Of a stretch of 64,000 bases of DNA, positions 8,950 through 17,288 are shown piece after piece. Location of the stretch: NCBI GenBank assembly GCA_001510385.1, contig LFFE01000011.1:1-64000 (forward strand), given 5' to 3'. A program made the position numbers and the translations under genes. The number at the start of each line of letters is the position of its first letter. Within the stretch, counting starts at the first letter, position 1. A model generated the notes under the pieces. It was not told the origin of the DNA. It did not search any database and saw only the letters and a list, made by a program, of their open reading frames with translations. The DNA is from Actinobacteria bacterium casp-actino5 (GTDB lineage: Bacteria; Actinomycetota; Acidimicrobiia; Acidimicrobiales; Ilumatobacteraceae).

Positions 8950-8955
8950 ATCCTA
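8950..8955 (-). promoter_or_regulatory. Candidate leaderless -10 element for the DtxR-type gene
   Basis: TAGGAT on the minus strand ends 7 bases before the ATG at 8942. Confidence 0.5.
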
Positions 8956-9006
8956 CGTCGGTTTATTGACGAGTGCGGAAATCAGCACAACGAAATCACT
9001 GGTGCA

Positions 9007-9600
9007 TCAACTGGTTGTTGGTGCAAGAGCACGTAGACCGGCCCAGGCAAGCGCGCTCAGAACTGTTGCGATTGCATCTGGGTCGAATTCGAGGTTGCTA
9101 TCGATGAGTCTGCGACTCGCTCCTTCAGCAAATCCGATCACCGCATGCGCAATGAGTGCCTGCTCCTCGCTGTCGACATCAGCCATGATCATTGACGCAA
9201 CGGCAGAAGCAATCGAGGACGTGATCTGTCGAATCTGGATGGAGAACTCTTCGTCGTGTCTCGCTGCGCCACCAAATAGAAGTTGAAAGCCGTCGTGGTG
9301 TGTGTCGACCCAATGGAAGTACGCCTGGAATCCACGCTGAGTTTGTGCTTTCCCGTCTGTCGCAGCTTGGGTTGCCGTCTTCACTGTTTCGACCATGTCG
9401 TTGCCAACGGTGTCGATGAGGGCGGCGAACAACTTGCGTTTTGACCCAAAATGTTGGTAAATCACCGGCTTTGTCACTCCCACAGCCTCGGCAATGTCGT
9501 TCATTGAGGTGTCATGAAAGCCGTGCGCGCTAAACACCGGCAGAGCACCGTCGAGAATGTGCTGGCGACGAAGAGGGGCGGCGAGGCGAATCTGGCTCAT
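9007..9600 (-). CDS. TetR/AcrR-family transcriptional regulator
   Basis: This 197-residue regulator has a TetR DNA-binding domain in the first 60 residues (ILDGALPVFSAHGFHDTSMN, then IAEAVGVTKPVIYQHFGSKRKLFAALI) and a helical C-terminal domain (about 70-190) that should bind a small ligand. The effector cannot be predicted. It lies 32 bases downstream of a small membrane-protein gene on the same strand, so the two are probably cotranscribed. An 11-base palindrome lies between them. Confidence 0.88.
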   Translation of the reverse strand: MSQIRLAAPLRRQHILDGALPVFSAHGFHDTSMNDIAEAVGVTKPVIYQHFGSKRKLFAALIDTVGNDMVETVKTATQAATDGKAQTQRGFQAYFHWVDTHHDGFQLLFGGAARHDEEFSIQIRQITSSIASAVASMIMADVDSEEQALIAHAVIGFAEGASRRLIDSNLEFDPDAIATVLSALAWAGLRALAPTTS

Positions 9601-9622
9601 GTGAAACGTGTTAATGACTTGG

Positions 9623-9633
9623 GGTTGACAACC
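9623..9633. promoter_or_regulatory. Short palindrome, possible TetR operator
   Basis: GGTTGACAACC is a palindrome around one central base. It lies between the small membrane-protein gene and tetR and touches the upstream stop codon. Assignment as the TetR site is a guess from position. Confidence 0.25.
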
Positions 9634-9911
9634 TAAACGTTGTTCTCAAGGTCTTCGCGTTCTGCAGCCTTCACTGCGTACCCAAGCACGATTGATGGGG
9701 CAAGGAGTACAAACGAGACGACAAGACAGACAACAACTGTTGTGGCAAGCGTTGACGAGAACCCAATAGCAAACGCGATGATGAAGATCGCAACAGCGAG
9801 GGCAAGAACCAGATATCCGACGCGATTTGCGAGCAATGTCCATTTCGCCACCACTGCGCGTCGTTGACGAACGTGGTCGGTGTGATTGATAGGACTTGGT
9901 GTATCTGCCAT
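9633..9911 (-). CDS. Small two-helix membrane protein
   Basis: This 92-residue protein has two predicted membrane helices (about 28-50 and 56-78) flanked by a polar N-terminus and a charged C-terminus (KAAEREDLENNV). No family is recognised. It precedes the tetR gene on the same strand and is divergent from the crotonase gene, with only 11 bases between the two start codons. Each gene's promoter must therefore lie inside the other gene. Confidence 0.65.
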   Translation of the reverse strand: MADTPSPINHTDHVRQRRAVVAKWTLLANRVGYLVLALAVAIFIIAFAIGFSSTLATTVVVCLVVSFVLLAPSIVLGYAVKAAEREDLENNV

Positions 9912-9916
9912 AGGGT
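9911..9916 (+). promoter_or_regulatory. Candidate leaderless -10 element for the crotonase gene
   Basis: TAGGGT ends 6 bases before the ATG at 9923 and overlaps the first base of the divergent start codon. Confidence 0.5.
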
Positions 9917-9922
9917 GCTCTC

Positions 9923-10654
9923 ATGGTACGAGCAGAACGGCCACATCCCGAGATCCTTCTCCTGACTCTTGATCGTCCAGAGCGCAGAAATGCAGTAAAC
10001 ACCGAGACGTTGCAGCAACTCACCGCCGCCCTCACCGACGTGTCATTACCAGAAACCCGAGTTGTCATCCTGACCGGTGCACCTCCGGCATTTTGTGCGG
10101 GAGCAGACCTCTCGGGTGCTGAATCAGAGGTGTTTCACGCCGCATTGGGGGCGGCGCTGCGCGCTCTCGCCACTTGCGACGTGCCGGTTGTCGCTGCGAT
10201 TGACGGGCCCGCGCTCGGGGCTGGAACGCAGTTGGTGATGTGCTGTGACCTCCGAATTGCGACTGAGCGAAGCGTGTTTGGAATCCCAGCAGCAAAACTT
10301 GGATTAGCCGTTGACCAATGGACGATCGATCGTATGACACGCGAGTTTGGTTGGGGTATTGCGCGAGGGATGTTGGTGGGAGCGGAGGTGTTTAGCGCTG
10401 ATCGATTGTTGACTGCAGGTTCTATTCATCGGATCGGAGAGCTCAAGGATGCGATCGAGTGGGCGACCGTTCTCGTAGGCCAAGCTCCTCTTACTGTTGT
10501 TGCTCACAAAGCTGCACTCGATGAGTCAGCTCGGTCGCCGGATCCTGGTGGTCGTAGCGAAGAATTACGGCAGCAGGCTTGGGCATCTCGTGATGCCGAA
10601 GAGGGCCGGATTGCGTTTCTCGAAAAGCGGACGGCAATTTTCAGAGCCGAATAG
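9923..10654 (+). CDS. Crotonase-fold (enoyl-CoA hydratase/isomerase) protein lacking both catalytic glutamates
   Basis: This 243-residue protein follows the crotonase pattern: LTLDRPERRNAV, the first oxyanion-hole segment FCAGADLSG and the second, DGPALGAGTQLV, then CCDLRIA. The two glutamates used by classical hydratases are replaced: the GGGCEL position reads GAGTQL and the PE position reads FGIPAAKLGL. Hydration is therefore doubtful, but the CoA-thioester-binding oxyanion hole is kept, so another crotonase-family reaction or a binding role is possible. It is monocistronic and divergent from the tetR unit. Confidence 0.8.
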   Translation: MVRAERPHPEILLLTLDRPERRNAVNTETLQQLTAALTDVSLPETRVVILTGAPPAFCAGADLSGAESEVFHAALGAALRALATCDVPVVAAIDGPALGAGTQLVMCCDLRIATERSVFGIPAAKLGLAVDQWTIDRMTREFGWGIARGMLVGAEVFSADRLLTAGSIHRIGELKDAIEWATVLVGQAPLTVVAHKAALDESARSPDPGGRSEELRQQAWASRDAEEGRIAFLEKRTAIFRAE

Positions 10655-10669
10655 GTTGCGAGTTCACAC

Positions 10670-11935
10670 TCAGAGGTTGGGTGGCACGAGGTTGTTGACG
10701 TTGAGATAAAAGAAATACAACCCGATTGCTGCGGGGAGAAGACCAACCGGAAGCATTGGCCACCAACTTTTACGTCGCTGGCTAACTCGGATCACGATGG
10801 TTCGAATGCCAAGAAGCACGATCATCCAGATGATTGCCTGCACGAGAGCGGTTGAATCATGGAACCAGCCAGCTGAGAAGACTTGCTCACCCTGAGACTC
10901 GTTGGGTGCAGAACTATTGAGGTCAGCAGGTTCAGGCGGTGTGACCGCAGCAGTGGTGTCGGTTGTCGTCGAGGTGTCGGACAATGTCTCTGATGGCAAC
11001 GACGTCGGGGGCAGAGTTGTTGCAGGGACATCAGGTGTTGCGGTGTTACCAATCGCTGTGTCGGGAAGCATTGGGTCTGAACGAAGGTCGTCAAGTGTTG
11101 CGGTGACAATGAGCCGCTGGGCAGCTGACCACTTGGGATGGCATGTGGTGAGCGTCAATGTTGCGGTCGTCGGATCTGTGGTTGACACCACGGCGTACTC
11201 CGTTGGTTCAACAACACGAAGAGTGTTCACCTCGTAGGCGAAGGTGCCATACGCCGTCGTGATGATGATGTCGTCGCCAGCCCTGAGTTGGTCAAGATCG
11301 TGAAACGGTTGGCCGTAGGTGGTTCGGTGGCCTGCGATGGCACTGTTTCCGAGTTGACCAGGTAGCGGAGTGTCGGTGAAGTGGCCTGGCCCAAGTCGCA
11401 AGTCTTCGACCCCGACACCAGACACAACAAAGAAGTCAACATCGATTGAAGGAATCTGAAGTTGGGCAACAACCTCCCCGGGAACAAACGAGGGAACGAC
11501 AGACGCCGGCACCACTGTCGTTGGAGATGGTTGGTCAGTCGCTGCTGTTGTTGAGATGTCGCTGATGGCGGGATTGGTAGGCGTTGTCACAACTTGTGAT
11601 GTTGCTGGTTGCAGCGATACAGCGAATTGCGCTTCGAGATTTGCTTGAGCAGCGGCGGTGCTTAAGCCCGTTCCCCAGAGTTGATAACCGACAAAACCGA
11701 GCATGAGAAGACCAGCGGTCACGAGCGCACGGCCGGTAAGGCCGATGAGCCAACGCCAGTCGTGCGGTTCGGGTGGTCGTTCCCACCTTCGTGCACTCAA
11801 CTCCCGTAGCCGTCGCCACTTAAGTCGATAGAACCGAGCCCAACGAGCGGTGGGACCTTGCCGATGCGCCCGACCGAGCACCTCTCGAACGCTGTACCCC
11901 TCCGAGGGTGAGCTGCGTTGCGGGCGTTGTGGCAC
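10670..11935 (-). CDS. Large class E-type sortase with an additional C-terminal Thr/Ser-rich membrane extension
   Basis: This 421-residue protein has a basic cytoplasmic N-terminus (1-65), a membrane helix (about 66-88), a Ser/Thr/Pro stalk, and the sortase barrel (about 150-285) with catalytic His in AIAGHRTTYGQPF, Cys in LTTCHPKWSAAQR and the Arg shortly after. A second Thr-rich stretch (about 295-350) and two C-terminal helices (about 362-380 and 393-412) follow, which most sortases lack. The GTG start is supported by TATCGT 6 bases upstream. It is divergent from the ccm operon, and no obvious substrate lies nearby. Confidence 0.85.
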   Translation of the reverse strand: MPQRPQRSSPSEGYSVREVLGRAHRQGPTARWARFYRLKWRRLRELSARRWERPPEPHDWRWLIGLTGRALVTAGLLMLGFVGYQLWGTGLSTAAAQANLEAQFAVSLQPATSQVVTTPTNPAISDISTTAATDQPSPTTVVPASVVPSFVPGEVVAQLQIPSIDVDFFVVSGVGVEDLRLGPGHFTDTPLPGQLGNSAIAGHRTTYGQPFHDLDQLRAGDDIIITTAYGTFAYEVNTLRVVEPTEYAVVSTTDPTTATLTLTTCHPKWSAAQRLIVTATLDDLRSDPMLPDTAIGNTATPDVPATTLPPTSLPSETLSDTSTTTDTTAAVTPPEPADLNSSAPNESQGEQVFSAGWFHDSTALVQAIIWMIVLLGIRTIVIRVSQRRKSWWPMLPVGLLPAAIGLYFFYLNVNNLVPPNL

Positions 11936-11941
11936 GAATAC

Positions 11942-11947
11942 ACGATA
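11942..11947 (-). promoter_or_regulatory. Candidate leaderless -10 element for the large sortase
   Basis: TATCGT on the minus strand, a 6-base spacer, then GTG at 11935. Confidence 0.5.
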
Positions 11948-11996
11948 TCTGCCGCAATGAAATCGTTAGAGGAGGTGGAGAGGTGGCCTCTCCGCA

Positions 11997-12002
11997 TAGC
12001 GT
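11997..12002 (+). promoter_or_regulatory. Candidate leaderless -10 element for the ccm operon
   Basis: TAGCGT, a 6-base spacer (GGAGGT), then GTG at 12009. The spacer resembles a ribosome-binding site but lies directly against the start codon, too close to act as one. Confidence 0.5.
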
Positions 12003-12008
12003 GGAGGT

Positions 12009-12680
12009 GTGGAACCTCACGTTCACGCCAGTGGGTCGCCTGCGGTAGAGCTCCGCAATGCCGTTGCCTTGATCAGTGATTTTCCCGCGCTCGCTGGCCT
12101 TGACCTCACGGTGGAGCGTGGCGAGATCGTCATGTTGACCGGCCCGAACGGGGCAGGAAAGACGACGTTGCTCAGGGTGTGCGCTGGTTTGACGCCTATC
12201 GCACGTGGATACGGGCGTGTCATGGGGGCAGATGTATCGATCGAGCGAGATGAGGTGCGTCGGCGGGTAGGGATGGTCGCGCATAGCAACGGGTTGTACG
12301 ACGAACTGACGGTTCAAGAGAATCTTGAGTTTTGGGGCGCACTCATCGGCGCAGGCGATGACGAGTTACACCAAGCGATGTCAATCATGGGTCTTGATGG
12401 TCGCCTCGCATCGGTACCGGTGCGTGGACTCTCAGCGGGACAGCGTCGCCGCACGGCTTTCGCAATTCTTGTGGTGAGGCGTGCCGGACTGTGGTTACTT
12501 GATGAACCTCACGCCGGGCTCGACAGCAGTGCTCGAGATGAGGTGGACGGCATTCTCAGGAAAGCGTCGGCGGCCGGGGCAACGGTGATGTTGTCAAGTC
12601 ATGAACTCGACCGAGCGCAGCAACTCGCAACGCGCGAGGTACGCCTTGCCGGGGGCGTCGTTGTAGGTGATGAGCGATGA
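12009..12680 (+). CDS. ccmA: Heme exporter ATP-binding protein CcmA
   Basis: This 223-residue ABC ATPase is the first gene of the cytochrome c maturation operon. It shows Walker A GPNGAGKTT near residue 45, the signature LSAGQRRR, Walker B with LWLLDEPHAGLD and an H-loop SSHEL. In System I, CcmA powers release of heme-loaded CcmE from the CcmABCD complex. Assignment to CcmA rather than another ABC ATPase rests on the genes that follow. Its stop overlaps the ccmB start by 4 bases. Confidence 0.9.
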   Translation: MEPHVHASGSPAVELRNAVALISDFPALAGLDLTVERGEIVMLTGPNGAGKTTLLRVCAGLTPIARGYGRVMGADVSIERDEVRRRVGMVAHSNGLYDELTVQENLEFWGALIGAGDDELHQAMSIMGLDGRLASVPVRGLSAGQRRRTAFAILVVRRAGLWLLDEPHAGLDSSARDEVDGILRKASAAGATVMLSSHELDRAQQLATREVRLAGGVVVGDER

Positions 12681-13369
12681 GTTCGTCAGGTCGTATCCAA
12701 GTTGCACGTGTCGTGCTGTCAAAAGACCTTCGAATTGAGCGCCGATCAAAGGTCTTGACCTCCCAAATCATTCCGTTCGCTGTGGTCACGCTTGTGTTGT
12801 TTGCGTTTGCCCTTGATGGTGACGCCATCCTTCAACGGACCGCCCCCGGACTTGTGTGGATCGCAATGCTGTTTTCGTCGATGATCATCGTTCAGCGAAA
12901 CTTTGCCGTCGAAACTTCCGATGGTGCTCTTGATGCTCTCCGAGTCGCTGGGGCGGATATGTCGGCGGTGTTCTGGGGTAAATGGCTTGCACTCGTCATC
13001 CAACTTTTGGTTCTCGAAGTGGTTCTCCTCATTGGTGCGTTTGTAATGTACGGCATTGAATTTCGGGGTCCGGGTGTTGTGTTACTCGTCACTTCATCGA
13101 TCTCGGCAACGTGCGGACTTTCTGCAGTGAGTACGATTTACGCAGGTCTTGCATCGGGTGTGCGGGGAAGGGAGTCGTTATTGCCGCTCCTCGTTATGCC
13201 GGTTGCATCGCCTGTGCTCATCGGAGCGACAAGGGCGGCGGAAGCGGCGTTTGGAACTGGTGGGACGGTGGTTTCAGAGGGTTGGCCTTGGCTGGGAGTT
13301 CTCTCTGTATTTGCCGTTGTATTCAGTTTCGGGGGCTCGTTAGCGTTTGGCCCGTTAATTGATGACTGA
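12677..13369 (+). CDS. ccmB: Heme exporter membrane protein CcmB
   Basis: This 230-residue polytopic membrane protein has about six helices and matches CcmB in pattern: an N-terminal SKDLRIERRSKV segment, FVVTLVLFAF-like first helix, then RNFAVETSDGALDALR before the later helices. CcmB is the permease partner of CcmA. The start overlaps the ccmA stop. The gene order A-B-C-D-E-F makes the assignment secure. Confidence 0.9.
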   Translation: MSSSGRIQVARVVLSKDLRIERRSKVLTSQIIPFAVVTLVLFAFALDGDAILQRTAPGLVWIAMLFSSMIIVQRNFAVETSDGALDALRVAGADMSAVFWGKWLALVIQLLVLEVVLLIGAFVMYGIEFRGPGVVLLVTSSISATCGLSAVSTIYAGLASGVRGRESLLPLLVMPVASPVLIGATRAAEAAFGTGGTVVSEGWPWLGVLSVFAVVFSFGGSLAFGPLIDD

Positions 13370-13384
13370 GTACAACAACACACC

Positions 13385-14155
13385 ATGACGATCGATACCC
13401 CCCCTATCACGGCAGCGACACAACGTCGAGGAACCTCGACTCCTGCGACTCGTGTCATTGGAATTCTGACCATTTCCATGACGATCTGGCTAGGGGTATT
13501 TGGATTGGTGTTGTCTCCTGCCGATCGTGATCAGGGCGACGCTGTTCGCATTATGTACGTGCACGTCCCCTCGGTTTGGCTGGCATATCTCGCCTTTATT
13601 GTCACGGCCCTCGCTTCTGGTGTGCATTTGTTTGGACGACGGCACTCCCTGCAGGCAGATCGTGTTGCCGGAGCGTCTGCTGAAATTGGTGTCGTCTTCA
13701 TGGCAGTCACGTTGGTGACTGGCATGTTGTGGGGTCGAATCACGTGGGGTGTGTATTGGCAATGGGATGCTCGACTCACTACGACAGCGCTGCTGTTCAT
13801 TAGCTACGTCGGCTATCTCGCGGTTCGAGGTCTTGAGGGGACTCGCGAACAGCGGGCACGCCGGAGTGCAATCGTTGGTCTTTTTGCAGTGCTCGAGGTG
13901 CCACTTGTGCACTGGAGCGTCAAGTTGTGGCGAAGCCTTCACCAAGAGGCGACGGTGCTTGGAACCGATCTTGATGTGTCGCTCGATGGATTGATGTTGT
14001 TCTCGCTGTTCGTCGGTGTTGTTGCCTTCACGCTGCTGTTCGTCTGGCTGCTACTGCATCGGTCGCGGATGCTGACAATGCTTGATTTGTCGGCAGAATC
14101 TGGCCTCGAATCGGCTCTTGCTCAACGCCGAGCGGAGGGTGGTGCGTCGGCATGA
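13385..14155 (+). CDS. ccmC: Heme-handling membrane protein CcmC
   Basis: This 256-residue protein has six membrane helices and the tryptophan-rich periplasmic heme-handling motif WGVYWQWDARLTT near residue 120. The flanking histidines expected for heme are visible in MYVHVPS and LVHWSVKLW. CcmC loads heme onto CcmE. The C-terminus carries an additional cytoplasmic tail of about 25 residues. The stop overlaps the start of the short ccmD gene. Confidence 0.92.
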   Translation: MTIDTPPITAATQRRGTSTPATRVIGILTISMTIWLGVFGLVLSPADRDQGDAVRIMYVHVPSVWLAYLAFIVTALASGVHLFGRRHSLQADRVAGASAEIGVVFMAVTLVTGMLWGRITWGVYWQWDARLTTTALLFISYVGYLAVRGLEGTREQRARRSAIVGLFAVLEVPLVHWSVKLWRSLHQEATVLGTDLDVSLDGLMLFSLFVGVVAFTLLFVWLLLHRSRMLTMLDLSAESGLESALAQRRAEGGASA

Positions 14156-14286
14156 CAAATGCAGGGTTCATTCTTGGTTCTTATGCGCTCACTTTTGGCT
14201 CGATCGTGATCTTTGCCTGGAGAACCGTAAAAGTTGGCAAACGGCTTTCTGCCGATCTCTCCGATGAGGACAAACCCTGGCTATGA
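14152..14286 (+). CDS. ccmD: CcmD-like small membrane protein (44 aa)
   Basis: This is a 44-codon gene starting MTNAGFILGSYALTFGS and ending DKPWL. It has one membrane helix (about residues 5-23) followed by a basic stretch (RTVKVGKR), the usual CcmD layout. Its ATG overlaps the ccmC stop and its TGA overlaps the ccmE ATG, so it is embedded in a chain of 4-base overlaps. CcmD helps release holo-CcmE from CcmABC. Small size makes homology weak, but position, topology and coupling support it strongly. Confidence 0.85.
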   Translation: MTNAGFILGSYALTFGSIVIFAWRTVKVGKRLSADLSDEDKPWL

Positions 14287-14771
14287 GTTCACCAGACCTC
14301 ACCCCGAGGCCAACCGAAACGCCACGTCGTTCCAAGCGACGAGTTCTGCCAATGGTGGTGCTTACTCTTGCAGTAGTTGCTGGTGGAGTTGTCATCACGC
14401 AGGCCTTGTCAACGGCAGTGGACTATTACTGCAATGTCGACGAGGTTGGTGTGCGCTCAGGGTGTGATACGGGTCGACGTCTCCGTATCCAGGGCACTGT
14501 CGGTGAGGGGTCCGTTGTCGTCACTACCGGTGCGACATTGTTTGACATTGAATTCAATGGTTCGTCGCTTCAAGTTGAGTACGCCGGTGAGCCTGGGGGC
14601 ATCTTTAAAGAGTGTCTCCCGGTCGTTGTCCATGGGGTATTCAATGAGCCATCCGGGATGTTTCTTGGTGACCGCGTCGAGGTAAAGCACTCAGAGGACT
14701 ATGTCGCAGTGAATGACGATCGATTGCAAGAGGCTGAGGCAGACTCAGCGGCTTGCGAAACTTCGGCATGA
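14283..14771 (+). CDS. ccmE: Cytochrome c heme chaperone CcmE with three additional cysteines
   Basis: This 162-residue protein has an N-terminal membrane anchor (about 20-42) and the OB-fold heme chaperone domain. The heme-attachment motif is the classical His form: His136 in VKHSEDY, with Tyr140 at the HxxxY spacing. Unusually there are cysteines at 50, 61 and 111; Cys50 and Cys61 bracket the segment before GRRLRIQG. These are not part of the standard CcmE mechanism. It overlaps ccmD and ccmF by 4 bases each. Confidence 0.9.
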   Translation: MSSPDLTPRPTETPRRSKRRVLPMVVLTLAVVAGGVVITQALSTAVDYYCNVDEVGVRSGCDTGRRLRIQGTVGEGSVVVTTGATLFDIEFNGSSLQVEYAGEPGGIFKECLPVVVHGVFNEPSGMFLGDRVEVKHSEDYVAVNDDRLQEAEADSAACETSA

Positions 14772-16732
14772 GTGCAGCGCTCGGTAACGCGGGCCTTCTC
14801 ATTGTCTTAGTCGCTGCGTCGGTTGGGGCGCTCGCAACTGCCGTTGCGATTATTGGGGGAAACCTTCGGGCGTTGCGCCAAGCTCCGATATACGCAGCGG
14901 TCATCGTCGGGGGAGCTGTACTTGCCGTTATTTCGATGCAGTGGGCATTGTTCTCCCGGGATTACTCGATCGACTTTGTGCAGCGCGTCGGGTCGTCAAC
15001 GACGCCGACTCTCTACAACATTGCTGCGATGTGGAGTGCTCTTGAGGGGTCGATCCTGCTGTGGGTGATCGTGCTTGCTTTGTTTACCGGTGGGGTGGCA
15101 TTGAGGTTCGTTCGTCGCCGCGATGACGAACTCGTGGCCTGGGCGCTTGTTGTCATGTACGTCGTGATGACGTTCTTTGCGTTGGTGAGTTTTGGTCCTG
15201 CATCACCGTTCGCACCTGGAGCAACCGTGCCGATTGGGTTCGATGGCCCTGGCCCGAATCCGTTGCTGCAGAACCACATCCTCGTGTTGTTTCATCCACC
15301 GCTGCTGTATCTCGGCTATGTCGGGTTCACCGTGCCGTTTGCGTTTGCGATTGCCGCACTTATTACCGGCCGTGTTGGAGAGGGCTGGTTGCTCGAAACG
15401 CGCCGCTGGGCACTGCTCTCGTGGGGATTTCTGACGATCGGCATTTTGCTGGGTGGCTGGTGGAGTTACGAAGTGCTGGGGTGGAGCGGTGTGTGGGCCT
15501 GGGACCCTGTCGAGAATGCGAGTTTCCTCCCATGGCTCACCGGCACGGCCTACATCCACTCGGTGCTTGTTCAGCAGCGGCGTGGGATGCTTCGTGTCTG
15601 GAATCTCAGTCTGCTGATTGCCACTTTCGCCCTGACAATCCTTGGAACCTTCCTCACTCGCTCGGGAGTCATTAACAGCGTCCATGCGTTCGCAGCGGGC
15701 GAAATCGATGGGTACCTGCTTGGGTTCTTTGGGATTGTTGTTCTCGTCTCGTTGGGTCTCATCGGTTGGCGTGGAGACGCGTTACGAGCCCCCGGCCGAA
15801 TTGACTCACCAATGTCGCGTGAGGGTGCATTCCTCGCCAACAATGTTGTATTCGCATTATTTGCCTTCATCGTGCTTCTCGGTACGGTGTTTCCGCTTCT
15901 CGTTGAGGTCTTTCAAGATCGTCAGACGGTGGTTGGCGCTCCATATTTTGATCGGCTGTCGATGCCGATCGGGTTGGTGCTGTTGTTCCTGATGGCCGTT
16001 GCTCCCGTCTTGCCTTGGCGGAGAGCATCTACGGAAACACTGAGAGACCGTCTGTTCTGGCCAGCGTGGTGTGGAGTTGGAGCACTTGCGATCGCAGTTG
16101 CGGTCGGTGCCGACCGCCTTGCACCGTTACTCGCATTTCTATTGGGCGGATTTGCAGCTGGCGCAGCGGGTCGACAGTTGCTCCTCGCTACCCGCCGTCA
16201 AGGACTTCGTGGTTTGGTTGGTCGTGCGAATGGCGGCATGTTGGTGCATATCGGGGTCATTCTCATTGCGGTGGCTCTTGCCGCATCAAACTCATACACC
16301 CATTCGGCGACTTTGACGATTGGGCGTGGTGAACGCGTGGAGTGGGCTGGTCATTCGTTCGAGTTTGTCGGTGTGTCAACCGAAGTGACAGCTCGGGCTG
16401 ATGTCGTTATGGCAGATGTGTTACTCGATGACAAGAAGGTGTATGCCCCCGCGGTGACGACATACCTGCAACAAGGTATGACGGTGCCGACACCGAGCGT
16501 TCGCACAGGTCTGACGAGCGACGTGTACCTCACCATCGATGGCAATGACCCTCCTGCAACCGACGCAAGTGAGGTCGTGCTCCGAGTCTTCGTGAAGCCG
16601 ATGGTGTTGTGGCTCTGGATAGGTGGCGCGGTGATGGCAATCGGCACCGTACTGTCTGCGCTGCCTTCAGGTCGTTCTCGACGCCCAACTGATCCAACCT
16701 CGGCGTTAGTTTCTGGCGGTCAGCATGGTTGA
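14768..16732 (+). CDS. ccmF: Cytochrome c heme lyase CcmF
   Basis: This 654-residue polytopic membrane protein belongs to the heme-handling family. The tryptophan-rich WWD motif lies in GWSGVWAWDPVENASFLPWL near residue 245, and conserved histidines occur in LFHPPLLYLGYVG and AYIHSVLVQQRRG. CcmF moves heme from CcmE to the CxxCH of apocytochrome c. The ATG at 14768, overlapping the ccmE stop, is preferred to an upstream in-frame start. The C-terminal periplasmic domain (about 520-610) and last helix are present, so the gene is full length. Confidence 0.94.
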   Translation: MSAALGNAGLLIVLVAASVGALATAVAIIGGNLRALRQAPIYAAVIVGGAVLAVISMQWALFSRDYSIDFVQRVGSSTTPTLYNIAAMWSALEGSILLWVIVLALFTGGVALRFVRRRDDELVAWALVVMYVVMTFFALVSFGPASPFAPGATVPIGFDGPGPNPLLQNHILVLFHPPLLYLGYVGFTVPFAFAIAALITGRVGEGWLLETRRWALLSWGFLTIGILLGGWWSYEVLGWSGVWAWDPVENASFLPWLTGTAYIHSVLVQQRRGMLRVWNLSLLIATFALTILGTFLTRSGVINSVHAFAAGEIDGYLLGFFGIVVLVSLGLIGWRGDALRAPGRIDSPMSREGAFLANNVVFALFAFIVLLGTVFPLLVEVFQDRQTVVGAPYFDRLSMPIGLVLLFLMAVAPVLPWRRASTETLRDRLFWPAWCGVGALAIAVAVGADRLAPLLAFLLGGFAAGAAGRQLLLATRRQGLRGLVGRANGGMLVHIGVILIAVALAASNSYTHSATLTIGRGERVEWAGHSFEFVGVSTEVTARADVVMADVLLDDKKVYAPAVTTYLQQGMTVPTPSVRTGLTSDVYLTIDGNDPPATDASEVVLRVFVKPMVLWLWIGGAVMAIGTVLSALPSGRSRRPTDPTSALVSGGQHG

Positions 16733-17288
16733 GACAACCATGCGTGCTCCCCGCAGGGTCGCTCCGTTGATTGCGGGAGCAGTTGCGTTGGTCATTGCGG
16801 TGCTCTTCGCGGTGCTGCTCCTCGCTGAACCGTCAAGTGATTCGGCTGAGACGGTGCTACTTGATCGGGCAGCACCTACGGCAATTGGTGAATATGGCGA
16901 TGGCACGCCGTTTGAACTTTCTCGTCGACGCGGATCTTGGGTGGTTCTCAACTTCTTCACATCGACATGTATTCCGTGTCGAAACGAGCACCCTGAACTC
17001 ATCAAATTCGTTGAGCAGCAGCGGGGACTCGGAATTGACGGCGCAGAGTTTTACACCGTTGTCCAAAACGATGACCCTGACGATGTTGCAGCGTTCTTCG
17101 AAGAATTTGGGGGCGAATGGCCAGTCATATTTGATGTTGACTACTCATTTCAGAACGGTTTTGGTGTCGCACAAGTTCCTGAAACATGGATTATCGATCC
17201 AAATGGAGTGGTGCGCGGCAGAGTGATTTCAGAAGTCTCAGCCGAATTTTTGTCAACAAGTATTCAAACTCTGCGAGAACGACTATGA
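16725..17288 (+). CDS. ccmG: TlpA/CcmG-type membrane-anchored thiol-disulfide oxidoreductase
   Basis: This 187-residue protein has an N-terminal membrane anchor (about 13-34) and a thioredoxin fold with active site TSTCIPCRNEHPEL near residue 86 and the cis-Pro loop VPETWIIDPNG. In System I this type of protein keeps the apocytochrome CxxCH cysteines reduced. A long insertion (FYTVVQNDDPDDVAAFFEE) is typical of the TlpA/ResA group. It overlaps ccmF by 8 bases and ccmH by 4. Confidence 0.88.
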   Translation: MVETTMRAPRRVAPLIAGAVALVIAVLFAVLLLAEPSSDSAETVLLDRAAPTAIGEYGDGTPFELSRRRGSWVVLNFFTSTCIPCRNEHPELIKFVEQQRGLGIDGAEFYTVVQNDDPDDVAAFFEEFGGEWPVIFDVDYSFQNGFGVAQVPETWIIDPNGVVRGRVISEVSAEFLSTSIQTLRERL

